A DNA stretch of 64,000 bases from NCBI RefSeq assembly GCF_949628265.1, contig NC_088789.1, forward strand, positions 6,626,886 to 6,690,885. The letters run 5' to 3'. The notes below the pieces were generated by a model that was given only the letters and a program-made list of their open reading frames with translations, was not told the DNA's origin and ran no database searches. The position numbers were made by a program, and so were the translations under genes. This stretch comes from Cloeon dipterum (Eukaryota; Arthropoda; Insecta; Ephemeroptera; Baetidae). Below, piece after piece: positions 36,383-49,389 of this stretch (position 1 is its first letter; each line of letters opens with the position of its first letter).

Positions 36383-36703
36383 TCATGTGTCCACACATAA
36401 CCAAGAGATTTGCAACTTGAAGGTCGCTAAGTTAGCAACTGATTTGAACACTTGTTTAGTGCCATCCATCGCCATCAATATTAAAGGAAACAGTGCCGCG
36501 TGTTTGGCCGCTATTTTAGCCGCTGGTTTAACCGCTAAATTACCGACAAAATTAGCCGCTTGACCCACCGCGCCCAACAATAACTTGGGCATGACCCAAA
36601 CAACACATTTAAAGATGAGAAACATGCCAATCATTGCTTCTATGGCTGCATCGCTTTCTGGACAACCTCCAAGCCACCCCGTGAAAACACCCTCTCCAGG
36701 CAT
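36383..36703 (-). CDS. Small hydrophobic, probably membrane-associated protein
   Basis: A single open frame of 106 codons (MPGEGVFTGWLGGCPESD...). Residues about 22-45 (IEAMIGMFLIFKCVVWVMPK) form a likely membrane segment, followed by an Ala/Lys amphipathic stretch and a second hydrophobic patch (HAALFPLILMAM). A Met at 36721 is an alternative start. It contains the right-most dense-zone CGGGNTG word (36676). No homology was recognised, and it could be a spurious frame. Confidence 0.4.
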   Translation of the reverse strand: MPGEGVFTGWLGGCPESDAAIEAMIGMFLIFKCVVWVMPKLLLGAVGQAANFVGNLAVKPAAKIAAKHAALFPLILMAMDGTKQVFKSVANLATFKLQISWLCVDT

Positions 36704-37068
36704 CTTACAATAGTTACTCACCCTCCAGCAACACCAATCAGTTATCCCCCTTCACATCACTACACAAACACAAAACTTTCACGCCCCCAGATAGGGCAAA
36801 AACAACACAAAACACATCATAAACACAATTTACCACGCTTATGAGGCACACTTTAAACAGCAACTATGGCGGCCAAACAATCTTTAACAGAAGCGGGGAA
36901 GACGCGGTGCCGGTAAAATTATCCGAAATATCGTTGAAAAACCGCAACCGCCACTTGGCTCCGCCCCAATCCTGTGGGGGGGGAATGTGCCAACATAATA
37001 AAATCGCGACGACGGCGCCACCAAAATCCATACACACGAACTCACTTTTGGGTTTTTAAAATATGTCA

Positions 37069-37226
37069 CGAAGAGACTCGTGAGTCTCTTGAGGACAGAA
37101 AAACCATGAAGTTTGGGTGGTCTGAAGAGACTCACTGTCACGAAGAGACTCTGAGTCTCTTCGCGAATTTCCCCTCCAAGTGAGTCTCTAAGTGACAGTT
37201 TTCGTGTTCGTGAGTCTCTTCGGACC
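37069..37226. repeat. Second cluster of GAGTCTCTTC palindromes
   Basis: Three or four copies of the same palindrome family as 33806-34075 (GAAGAGACTCGTGAGTCTCT and variants), including the linker AAGTTTGGGTGGTCTGAAGA. It ends with ACCACTATTTAAAAAC, much like the ACCACTATGTAAAGCC that ends the other cluster. It lies just outside the right edge of the motif-dense zone. Confidence 0.8.
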
Positions 37227-37416
37227 ACTATTTAAAAACTTCCGGAACCTCTCCCCCAAATCGAAATTGTATTTTGCCTCGAATATCTTTCACACAATCA
37301 GTCTCAGTAATGACGAGTGATTTTAAAATTTATTTTTTCTGTTTCTGGCGATTTGATTGAAGCATAATCCCCCAGTAGTATAGACGCAGATATCAAGAGG
37401 ATTTCCTTTTCAGACG

Positions 37417-37543
37417 ATGGACAGAATCAAGCAGAGTCCCACGCACGTGCCGGAAGCCTGCGTGATTTGTGAGAGAAGCTGCCAAGATAAAAATACTGAG
37501 AGGATTACCAAGACTTGTAGTTTGAAAACATATAATATTGTAA
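37417..37543 (+). pseudogene. Lone Cys-rich exon, probable gene fragment
   Basis: After a good acceptor (TTCCTTTTCAG) an ATG opens a 42-codon frame with CVICERSC and a later Cys, ending at a GTAAGAA donor. The spacing suggests half of a zinc-binding finger. No partner exon was found downstream before 39.8 kb. It could be a 5' exon of a gene with distant exons or a remnant cut off by rearrangement at the island edge. Confidence 0.35.
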
Positions 37544-37599
37544 GAAATCGGACGGAAAGCAATTTTGACCTACTTACTATATATATAACTATTAAGCTA

Positions 37600-39815
37600 C
37601 TTTAAATCTTATTTCCTATCCCCGCGACTGCAGCCTTTGATACCCTTTTTTCTATTTAGATAGTGTCAAATTTTTTATTCCTATATATAGTTACTCTTGA
37701 GTGATTCCAAGGTTTAATTTGTAATGATATTATTTCTGTTACTCAAGCTTGCTTTTCAACAAATAACTTTTCCTTGAATGAAGACGATAGAAATTTCAGA
37801 CGATAACTTTCAATTTTTAAGAATTAAGGTTTTTGACCATTAATGCGGCTGAGAACGAGTTTTATTGAACATAGAGTGTGTCGTCGTCATATAGGCCCAA
37901 CCCATGAGTGTGTTTTATTGAAAAGCACGCAACCGGCTGGCAAAAATGATCACGACAGTCGATATATAGCCAGCGCCTTGCCAGATGCGAACGCACTACT
38001 TATCTAATCTTGGTCAAAAAGTTAGTGTCCCTCTCATTTTTTCGCCAAACAACTTTTGCTATAGGAAAACGAGAGCGAATTTAGAAGGGGTGGGCTAGCA
38101 GCGGCAAAATAAACAATCATTCATTTGGACCGACCAAGTCCTTGGGAAGAAAAATAATTACACGCCAAGAGTGACGATAAAATTGAAAAAGCCGTATCTG
38201 CCAATGAGAGCCGGCTGTAGGAGATCACAGAAAAGCTGTCAAAATAATTATTTTTAACTATAGAGGCACAAAAAGTCAATTGGACAAGGAAAAAGAAGAC
38301 GACTTTTACTATACATATATGAGTGAACGGAAAGATTTGTAAAATTTTCATTCAAGAGAGGAGAGCGATTAAAATCTATTTTTGTCCAAACTAAAATAAT
38401 ATTTGTGAGCTGTTTAGAAATCAATCAAGCAAACACAAAAACATCATAAGTCGGAAAAGGAAATCAAGGCGAAACACAATTTTGCTTATGACTTTCATAG
38501 ATTTAATTAAAAAGCTTCTGGTCGCCGCTCGACCTAAAAAAAGCTGCGGCATCTCCATAAAAGCACTCCTCTTGCCAAATAATGGAAGAGATAGTAAAAG
38601 CTGATTTTTCAAGACGCACTCTGAGGTGGATTCTTGAACGGTGTGTAACCTCGACCGCGTCATCTTACTCGGATGCAAAAATAATAACCGTGCAATCACT
38701 GAAAGTCACCTCACCTGACACAAGCAGCAAGCAGAGCACTAGTTTCTCCATCCAGGCGGTGATAATTAAATAGTATTGACGACAGTGCAGTTCTCACTTG
38801 ACTAAAAGTCGCACATTATTCGCAGAAAAATATGCTTTAACAGCTCAGCCACGGACGCACTTTGCAAAGAGATGACCTCACTGGTCCAGCGCAGTCTTCC
38901 TGCCTCTCGCTCGAATTATTCAGTCACTCTTTTCAATAAAACACACGGCACTGAAAGAGCGCCTTACGCTACGTATCTCTCTATCTCCGACCCAGCTTTG
39001 AAACTGCGAGTCGCGAGTCTGGCGGTGCAGTGTGTGGCAGCGGAGGAGGTGCCTTCGAGTAGGGGAATGGAATCTCAGACCTCGAAAGGAAGGAACGAAG
39101 AAGAAATTAGGTGGGAGGGGTAATAAATGGACGATACAAACAGAATTATTTATATTTATACTGATATATGTGAGTCAATTAAAAAAAAACAAGTTTTCAA
39201 ATTCAAGATTTGTGAAATGACATCAACGTGCTTCAAAAATAAATTTGACAAATATTTAAATGAAGATTTCAGCTGGTTGTTGAAAAACTAATTTTCTTCT
39301 TTATTCCTGCACGTCTATATGGTTGGTGAGTTGTTGAAATACTAACAATAAGCCATATAATTCATCAAGTCGGTTCCCAACTAACAATAATGAAAATTTC
39401 AAATTTAACGTTATTTTGCTAAGATTTATGATGAAAAGGACCAATTTAACTTAATTATAATGATTATAATACTAAAAGGTTCATCAGATATTTCTTTCTG
39501 TAAAATAAGAAACATTTGATATCGTTAGAGAATGAAGATTTTGTATTGTTTGGTATTTACACGTTAGTTGTAGACACTTAAACATGTTTAAAAAGGTAGG
39601 ATCTTAACCATATCTCAATTGAAAAAAGCTATGTGCTCTAATCGCAATAGAAAGAACACCATTAGCTTTCAACAAACATACTCAAAGATTTTTCTAACTT
39701 TAAATTTTACATGCGCTGCTGGACCAATTCTTCAGAAGAAAAATCCCAAATTACACTTTTGGATAGAGCACTCAACAAATTAACTAAATTTATGAAGATT
39801 TAAATAGTGGAATTA
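37600..39815. other. Intergenic stretch, no gene seen
   Basis: AT-rich sequence with short open frames lacking splice context or recognisable protein pattern. Nothing supported. Confidence 0.5.
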
Positions 39816-39817
39816 TT

Positions 39818-42510
39818 TTATTCAATTTCACCGAGGAAGATGGTCTTGTCGCTGGAGGCGGAGAGAACTGTAAAAGAAAATGACAAAATAAGAAATAATC
39901 ATCAATTGAACAGGTGTATAGAGTTATTACCGATCGGCTCTTTGGGATGGAAATCGATTTCATTGACGCTTCCATTGTGTCCAGGCAGTTTGTACAGGAT
40001 TCGCCTGGTGGTCGTGTCCCAAATGTAGACAAATCTGTCTGATGATCCAGCTGCGATTTTGGACCCGTCAGCCGACCATGAGCACCTGAGCAGGTTCTGC
40101 GCATGAAAAGATAAAAATTAGCATTTGTACAGGCACGTTTAGACTTTCTTAGTTACCTTTTCGAAGTTGTGCTGATGACCCTGGAAAATTTTGACACACC
40201 TCTCCTGCGGGGCGTACGGACGGATGTCCCAAATTCTGAGTACGTTGTCCATGCCGTTGGACATGACGTAAGACCCGTCGGGAGAGAGGCTCAGCCCAGT
40301 GACGGTGTCCGTGTGCCCCTTCAGCTTGTACAGCAAAGCATTCTGCCTCAAGTCCCAAACCTGCAAACGATAAAATATCAATTCAGTTGAGTGAGATAAT
40401 TCAAGGTGGGTATCAAAACAGCAATTTAACTCTCTCAAACTCATAGTCGAGAAAGAACATATTTTTAAGGAACTACTACAGTTTGAGTTTTAATTTTTCC
40501 AAAATGTGAAAATGACAAATGGTTTAACTCAGTAAGAAAATGTACAAGATAATTTTTGTCTTCAATTTTCACTTTATGCACTTACCGTCTCAAAACCACA
40601 GAACCAAGTAAAATTTGTTAGTTTGAATTCATTGCCTCTTGTAAGCTGTGTATTTTTTCTGTGTTTGATTTTCCCTCTCAAGCTCAACTTCTCACTTTCT
40701 AGATAATTTCTTGACTGAGTGAAATATTGTCCATTCATTCTTTATCGCGTACATTTTGTTATTGTATAAAATAAAATAGTAATTTGTCCACACTGCTGAT
40801 TGACTTTGAATTTGAAATTATGGGTGCAGGCACACAAATTAAATTTGTAGGTACTAAAATAAAAAATATAAATGGTTCAGACAACCCCCTAAAAATATCA
40901 ATATCTAATTTTGTTTCAACCGTGAACAGCGTTACGGCGTACTTGATATGCGCTCTATTTTAATGTTTTGGTGGCAGAGGTAAAAGAATTGAAAACAGTG
41001 CCGTAATCTCTCGATATGATGGCGGCACCATTTTTGCCAAAGATGCGAGAGGATTTGAATTTGGACACTAACCACTAACCATTTGCACAATTTGCAAATT
41101 GTGTAACTTTTCATCACATTAATTCTGCTCGTTAGCTACAGATGGTAACTAAAAATTTCTGTTCCGATTCTTTTCCCACTTGACAAATTCTAAAATAGAA
41201 TTATAAATCATATACATCAAGCAGTATCGTGGTTGATTTTACAGAATTTACGTCTAGAATTGACTTTAGATGGAGGGAAATAGTTTGAAATATAAAAATT
41301 TGGCATAATTCAATTAAAGATCAAGGTATGCGTTACATGAACTGGGTAAAATGAGTTTAAGGATGTTGAGTTTTGAATATTTTTTGTTGCACAGGGTGAA
41401 GGATTTTTTTTTAATTATTTCTGACACTACTTTGTCATTAATTTGAGCACTAACGTGACGACTAAACTTGTTTAAGAGAACATAAAAATTCATGCTCATC
41501 CCGTTGATGGGACAGGTAGTTCATGAATTTGTGCTGCAACCTAGCTGAAACTAGTTCAGCAGGACATTTCCGTGGAAAAACAGCTCAATGTCAACAAGGA
41601 AGCTGCATCTAAATCCAACCTTTATAGATCATGACAACCATTGTGTGCTGCATTCATTGGCATCTATCAATAAATGATTATTGTTATAAATCATAAAACT
41701 AGCTCTTACAGCAGTTCAATTCCAGCAGTAAAACAATCTTTCGTTAAAAGCAAGGGGAGTGTACCTTTATATCATTATCGATGCCACTGGAAATAGCCTG
41801 GGTAGCGTTGTCGTTGAAGGTGACAGCGATGACCTGGTAGCCGCTATTGAGCGTGGTGGCCTGCTGCTTGCGGCGCGAGTCCCAGACGCGCACAGTGCCG
41901 TCGTCCGAGCCTGAGACGAACATAGAAGGACCCCGCCGGGCTGCGTGGCAGCTGTTGACAAAACTCGAATGGCCCTTGAACCGCTTCACGCGTGTTGCCT
42001 GGCTGATGTCCCATAGGGCCACCGTCTTGTCCGTGCTGGCGGTGACCAGCTGGGTGCCGTCGGGCGTGAAGTGCAGCTCCATCACGGCGCCGCTGTGCCC
42101 GCTCAGCACGGCGATGTTCTCACACTCGCCGTAAACATTCCAGTAAACTGCCATCAAATTTATTTGCTACAAATTTTAAATTGAATAGTTTTGTTATTAC
42201 AGATCTGTCTGTCGAAGCCGGACGAGGCCAAATGGTGACCCTCAGGATGGAACTTGGCAGTGAAAATGTCGCCTCCGTGGCCTTCCAGTTGCATGATCGG
42301 TGCGGACAAATTCGAAGTCCTGGTTATGCCCTGTTGTAAACAATTCCATTTGGAGATTAATTTGCAGAGTAAGGGGAGATTTTGGACACATACTGCTAAT
42401 TTGAGGGCCTTATCCTTCGACTGGGATGCAGAAACCAATTCGGTGCGAGCCTTCTTTGGCGTGTTGCTTGCCACCAAAGTCATGTCTTCCGCTTTTCGTT
42501 TTGTATCCAT
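39818..42510 (-). CDS. SNRNP40: U5 snRNP 40 kDa WD40 protein
   Basis: Six coding exons: 42510-42393, 42332-42204, 42155-41766, 40361-40158, 40094-39927, 39870-39818. The N-terminus MDTKRKAEDMTLV with a basic patch precedes seven WD40 blades: LEGHGGDIFTAKFHPEGHHL, LSGHSGAVMELHFTPDG, FKGHSSFVNSC, a further blade, LKGHTDTVTGLSLSPDG, FQGHQHNFEK and LPGHNGSVNEIDFHP. It ends ASSDKTIFLGEIE. Order and length (about 350 residues) match SNRNP40 of the U5 small nuclear ribonucleoprotein, which acts in pre-mRNA splicing. A 1.4-kb intron (40362-41765) contains nothing recognised. Confidence 0.9.
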
Positions 42511-42514
42511 GCTG

Positions 42515-43380
42515 GAAAATAATTAACGCTTGGAAGATGAACGGGGAGTATGCAAACGTCCGATACTCGAAAATCCAGAAGATTAACGAAATTCAGAAGC
42601 CGGTATTCAGGTTTGTGGGTAGTACCAATGCCTGAATGCCATGCCACAGCACAAGTGGCTCTACTGGCTCTGCTCTGCTGGCTCAACGCTCAACAACAAA
42701 GCAATCGCACCACCTAAACCAATGTCAAGTTTCTTCATCTCCAAACCCAGACTCAAGAATAAGTAAAATAATGTAGTGTCTCCTCACCTTTTTCAGCGTG
42801 TTTGAGAAACTTAAAGTTATAGATCTAATTGATTTCATATAATTAACGTAATGAAACACCGGTTCATTTAAAGGAACGAATTTCATTAATAAATTTTATA
42901 ATGTATTAATTCTTGCATTGCCCATTGATCGATGTTGTGTTGGCAGCAATGCTTGAGTCTGCCATTGCATTTTGCATTGCTAACAATTTGCCACAGGCAG
43001 ACCAGATGGGCAAGAGACTCGAAGTTGCATTTTGGAAAAAATGGCGACTATTTATTAGACGGTTTTAAAAGGTTTTAGACATTTATGGGTCGCCTGGTTC
43101 TGCCCGAAATATTGAAAGCCGTAAACTGACGGACATACGCGCCAACACATTTTAAAGTTCCTTCTCAACACCCATCTTGCGCTTCCCCGCTCTGCTCCTT
43201 CCACTCTGTTCGACCAGCTGATAATCTGTTGATTTGTAACCGTGTAACGCAGTGTTGCTCACATTCACAACGCTGCATCAAGCACGCTGTCGTGCAATAT
43301 TTTTGTCATAATTTCAAGTTCCTAACTTAAAACGCGTTTATTCATCTTTAATTCAAGTTTTGAATTTTTGAAAACTATTC
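42515..43380. other. Divergent promoter region of SNRNP40 and ZNF330
   Basis: About 870 bases between opposite start codons, with a GC-richer part near 43130-43215. No clear TATA box and no coding frame supported. Confidence 0.4.
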
Positions 43381-43383
43381 GCA

Positions 43384-44579
<1,196 letters not shown>

Positions 44580-44668
44580 AAGGATCCGTATTATGTTAAG
44601 TAATCTGTTTCCAATTCAATAATCAAAGAGTTTCATTGAAAAAGCAGTTAGTTTGATTATCATGAATA

Positions 44669-45628
44669 TTAATCTTCATCCTCGGCATCGTCTGCAGTTT
44701 TTTCCCCATCATCGTCTTTGTTCTTCTTTTTCTTAGTTTTAGATTTTGATCGTTTGCTCTTTTTGCCTTTTCCCTTGACCTTCTTCTTCTTCTTCTTCCT
44801 GGATTTCCTGTCGATGCCTGCCGACTCTTCCCGTTTCCCTTCATAAATGTCGCTCTCCACCTGGTTAATTTATTTATTTTATACCGAAGATATTTATAAT
44901 GGCAAATAATACCCTGGCAAAACATTCGTAAGTCAGATACTTGCAGCTTAGACCATTGCAAAATTCCTCATTGCATTCATGGCATGGTGGTATTTTCATC
45001 TCAACAATTCCTGCCCTGTTTTTAGATTTTTTCACACCATAGCCAGAAGTTGATTTAGCATCTTGTTGAATCCTCTGTATTTGCAACTTGCCTAGCTCAA
45101 CAAGCCTGATAAAATTTCACGCATTATGATATGCAAACTTTGGAAATGTATTTGTTCCAACCTTGAAAATAGCTCCTCGTCCATCTTAGACTTTGGTCTG
45201 ATTGTTGTCAACATTTTCCAATTTATATCAACTTGGCATAAGTCATCTAATCTAATGCTTTGCATACATGGAGGCACCGGATTGCAGTAGCTAAAAATAT
45301 TTTATTAGGAGCAATCAATGTTTTAATCAAAGCTTACTTGTATTCTTTTGAAGACTTGAAAGTTTGTGATTTGGAAATTTTGAAACTAAAATCCTTATCT
45401 CTTATTTTAATGTCTTCAGGCTTCACCTAAATGAAATTTATATTATCTTTTAACCATCAGTAAATTCTGCTAATATTTTACCTTTTCAGGCCTTATCTTA
45501 TATTCAGGCACTCGAGCAAGTAACTGATCTAATTCCTCCTTGGAGTTAATAACACTTTGGCTCAGATCTAAAATTGGTGGTGGCTCTTTCTTCTTGTCCA
45601 TTAAATCGTCTAATGCTAACGCCGCCAT
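44669..45628 (-). CDS. Conserved-looking protein with CxxC pair and Lys-rich tail, unrecognised
   Basis: Five exons, about 255 residues. The start MAALALDDLMDKKKEPPP lies at 45628. A short helical and charged region follows, then PPCMQSIRLDDLCQVDINW, a putative metal-binding stretch PPCHECNEEFCNGLSCKYL, and a tail of about 60 residues dominated by Lys/Arg (KKKKKKVKGKGKKSK) that ends acidic (DDAEDED). The tail suggests nuclear or nucleolar location. It is convergent with ZNF330 (stops about 90 bases apart). I do not recognise the family; the codon pattern and splice sites support a real gene. Confidence 0.65.
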
Positions 45629-45841
45629 TTTTCAACCTAGGGCTGGAAGTTGAAATTAATTAGAATTATTCAACAATTATATATTATTCTGTAATGAAGA
45701 TGATGGTAATGCAATATAAGATAAAGAGCCAATTTTAGGAGCACATTTTAATTAAAATAGCACTTCATGGTTATTTGCAAAACTTTATTGCCTTATTAAG
45801 AAACTTCAAAACATATTACTTGGTCTCACAATATCCATTTT

Positions 45842-48800
45842 TCATGCTTCGTCTGCAAGTGCCTGCCATTCGTTGTGCTTACTCTGCAAAGTCTGAATAT
45901 ATCAGTTAAGTTTTTGTCTTCGCACATACACAATGCTAAGTACTTGCCTTTCTGATTGTTGACAGTTGTGAAAGCAAGTCGGAAGACTCGCTTGGTAAAT
46001 TCATCAGGTGCTGCTTTATTTCAGGAAGGGCAATTTTTTCATCATCGGTTGATTGTAATGGAAATGATTTCAACACTGGAGGAGCTGATTTTAACACCTT
46101 GACCTCATTCCCTGTGTATACTAGTGGAGGTAGGGTCTGCTCCTGCAACTGGCGAAGCACAGCAGGCACAGGCGGTGAGGGCGGGCACACAAAATTTTGA
46201 TTTGGCGCAGGACTTGGCGATATGCGTCTCTCTACCTCCACCATATTATGCTGGAACTTTCAAAATTAGACCTTAATCCAACTCCTGTGTATGTCAAATT
46301 GCCTTTTTGTTCATTTGAAGTGCAGGAACTGGTGGCGAATTTGACATTCTTTTCGGGGAAGCTCTCTCAAGCTGTTGATTGTCACGCACGTCGACCGACC
46401 AAGAGATGGGGACTTGCACATTTAACATTTTCTCGTTCTGGGTGTCTCTCCTTGTGTTGCGACTGCCAAATTTTGAAATATCCTCTTGACTTGAACGGCG
46501 AATGTTGTTGTTTGTTTTTCCTAAGGACTGCGCTCTTTTTCTCCTATCTAGCTGCGGTGATGATGATGACCTTTTCAAAGACCGCATGTAAATAATATGT
46601 ACTTGAAAACTCAATTTCCGTAATGAAATCACCTTGGGTACTTATCTGAATCATCAGTGCAGCTATCAGTGGTCACCTTGTTAGACCGAGAATTTAAACT
46701 GCTTCCCCTTTGTCTATACATGTCTTTGTCGCTCTGTTTCATGTATTTTTTGTTTGTTCTGTTAGCACCCCAAATTGGTTTTGTGTGCGCCATCAAAGGT
46801 TGTGGCTGCTGCATTGACTTTTGGCGTCGAGTAAATATCTGTTAGCATACATAATTTTTTAAAAGGTGCATGGGAATTTGGGTAACACATTCAAAATGAT
46901 ATTACCGAGAGGTCGGTTTGTACAGCAACATCACGGCCAGACCTACTCATTAAAATACGTCTTTCCAGTTCAGGCGCTAATAGTACTGCTACCTCATTGC
47001 CAAGTAAAATCATTTCGTTGTCACCGCCTGCTTCGTTCGATTCCTTCATTCAAATAAATCTGATAGCATTATTTCAAAGCTCACCTGGTAATTCCATCGG
47101 TCTGCTACTATAATCCTCGTGAAGCCGCTTGTAGTCTTCATGCATGGAAAACTTCTTGCCGTCATCTGGAGGGTGGTTCAATGTTAAAATCTCTGGATCA
47201 TGTGACGTACCTGCGAAGTATATTTTTTGTATTGCAACAAACTCAGTTTCATTGAGTCAATAATAACTAACATTTCTCGTTTTTCCTTTGCTGTTGCGAT
47301 TGGCCTATATTTTGAATGTGTATAGTTTTAAAAATTCGATAAAGGGCAAGAGATTTATTACTTTCAGTCTCCCGGCGCTGTCTGTTCCGCGTCCTTGGGG
47401 ATAAATCCTTGTTAGACCATCCAGATCTTTGTTTATTACTTCTTCTTCCTGCTTGTTGGTTCCTTATGAATTCTTCATCTTCCTCCTCTGCATTCTGTCA
47501 AAAAAGAATAATCAATTGATGCTATTTATCATATTATATTTTATTTGAATAACCTCACCTTTTTCTCACGCTGTCTCTCTTTTTTATATCTCTCTTCAAT
47601 GACTTCACTCTCTTTTCTAATTCTCTCCTCTTCCAACTTCTCTTCTAAAATTTTTCTTTCCCTCTCTTCTCTTCTGATCCGCTCACGTTCTTCAAGCTAA
47701 CGTCAATTTTATTTTAAAACTGTAAAGCAAGCGGCACTGAACTAACAAACCACTAACCTGCTGTCGGATTGCTTGTTGGTTCTCAAGAGCCTTCTTCCGC
47801 CGTTTCTCCCTTTCCTCCAATTCAGCAGGCTCGATGTGTACCTTTCTCCCATAAATTACATTCTGGTCTTCGGCTTCTCCCCCTGAGCCCAAAGTTTTTT
47901 CAAGCCACGCAGGACTCGAGCTTTTTGGCTCAGGCAGTCTTGAAGGAGAACTTGATGGCTCCCACAGGTGTCCCACGGTGACTCCCCTGTCTCCCCATTT
48001 CATTCGTCCCTCGTCCCCACTGCCATTCATTTTGGTCTGTCTGCCCTCATGATTTGCAGGACTCCTAAACATAATATAAATTTAGGTTGGAGTTATTTAG
48101 TTGCAAGTGCTGTTTTACCTGCTCATTCTGCTGTCTAGCGTGTGGTTGAAAGATATATCGCTTGGATAATTACTGTCGAAATTATGTTTCTGAATTGAAA
48201 ATTAATTTAACAAATCACGCTAGGAAACAAAATTTTCTGACTCACGTGCTCTTGGTAAGAAATAGTTGGAATAACACTGTTCTTGCCAGAATAATTTTCC
48301 TGCTTCTGCGAATAGGCTGCTTGGTAACTACTTGTCCCAACCTCAGAGTCTCCAGCACCCCATGGGGACAAGAGTCCCTGCATTTCAGCTGGAATAAATT
48401 TAATTTAGCCCTTAATGTGCGCGTAACGACCACGGGGGTGAAATCTCTGTTTGTAAATAAATAGTGTTTGTTGTCTTGCCTTTCTCCCGTGCCCACTGCT
48501 GTTTCTTGACCTCAAGCAGACTGGGCTTCATTACGCCTGTGCCAAAGTATCCCGAGTCTCTCGATTCATGATCATAGTCTCTGGTGGGCTCCTCGTGCAC
48601 GGCTGACTGGCACTCTTTCACATACTGCTCATTCAGACTGGTTTCATCTCCAGACCACGCTTGCCTGTTCTGCTGTTGCTCACCAACTGCAAGTTGCCAA
48701 AAATGCTCGTTCAACGCAGGCAGTGGTACGGGTAGCGCGCATTTGTATAAAATGTGTGACAGCATAAGGCCCAGGTCAATATTCAAATTTTTGTTATTTC

Positions 48801-49382
48801 CCCCAGCTCAGTTGCCTTAGTGACCGTAAAACATGCAATGCAATCAATACTCAGACACTCTATCGCCGTTTAGCATCTCATTACTATCCAGGTTTGTATT
48901 CAAATTTTTTTTATATATAGCGAAATGTGTATAACGACTTTCATGTTCCACATCTGAGATAAAGAGCCAATTTTAGTGTTCATAGACCAAACGCATGTGT
49001 GTATATTAAGTGTGTCACACAATAATATATAAATGTTTATGCATGTAGGTCAGAAGTCATGATATTGAGGCGGTGAAATACAATGCTGTAGATTTTAGGC
49101 TTTTATACCTTGGTGCAGAATGTCCATTAATTCGTCCAGTTGCTGGTTGTTCAGTACAACAGAGCCATTGATTTTGGTGTCGGTATCGTCTTGCTGGACC
49201 GACGAAGCCGACAGTGAAGGTCGGAGCCCACGTGAGTAGGTCTCACCGTCCATGTTGCCTGTGGTTAAAGGGCGGCTGGTATTCCTTGAAGCAGGTGGAG
49301 GTGCTGGATCGTCCACGATATAAGATACGCGCTTGCCATCCAGAGTTCCAACAACAAATCTACATCTTCCAGTTACTGACAT
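45842..49382 (-). CDS. CCDC66: CCDC66-like coiled-coil protein
   Basis: About ten exons, more than 800 residues. The N-terminus MSVTGRCRFVVGTLDGKRV is followed by disordered stretches, then SLLEVKKQQWAREKAEM, Ser/Pro-rich linkers and the block VHIEPAELEEREKRRKKALE running into a long Glu/Arg coiled coil (47780-47570). Further low-complexity exons include two SPPVPA(L/V) motifs, and the end is KHNEWQALADEA. The EPAELEEREKRRKK...ENQQAI block matches the conserved core of CCDC66, a microtubule, centriolar-satellite and cilium-associated protein. CSPP1 was considered because of the SPPVPAL motifs, but the core fits CCDC66 better. Some exon edges in 46.6-47.5 kb are approximate. Confidence 0.65.
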
Positions 49383-49389
49383 CGTGCCC

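Larger units (their letters stand above)
5100..36680. mobile_element. Candidate giant tyrosine-recombinase element or selfish island
   Basis: This interval holds a helicase, a C5-methyltransferase, two BEN-type genes, a tyrosine recombinase and a set of paralogous small coiled-coil genes, flanked by ordinary conserved animal genes. The word CGGGNTG/CANCCCG occurs about 75 times non-redundantly (about 90 with tandem copies) between 5100 and 36680, against about five in the remaining 32 kb. Several genes have E2F/CCAAT-like blocks upstream. I see no capsid, DNA polymerase, reverse transcriptase or DDE transposase. Crypton-type elements move by a tyrosine recombinase and need not have terminal inverted repeats; I found none, nor a clear target duplication. 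Edges are set by the outermost motif copies and are approximate. It could instead be a stable, domesticated or sex/B-linked gene cluster. Confidence 0.5.

Noticed and set aside
5100-36700. Integrated large DNA virus
   Set aside because: BEN and methyltransferase genes do occur in some viruses, but no capsid, packaging ATPase, polymerase or other virus core gene was seen, and nearly all island genes are spliced.
5100-36850. Terminal inverted repeats or target duplication for the island
   Set aside because: Only short chance matches (for example CAATAGTT near 5113 and 36712) were found, which is not enough to define ends.
38582-39220. Small plus-strand frames between the island and SNRNP40
   Set aside because: No splice context, biased composition and no recognisable protein pattern.
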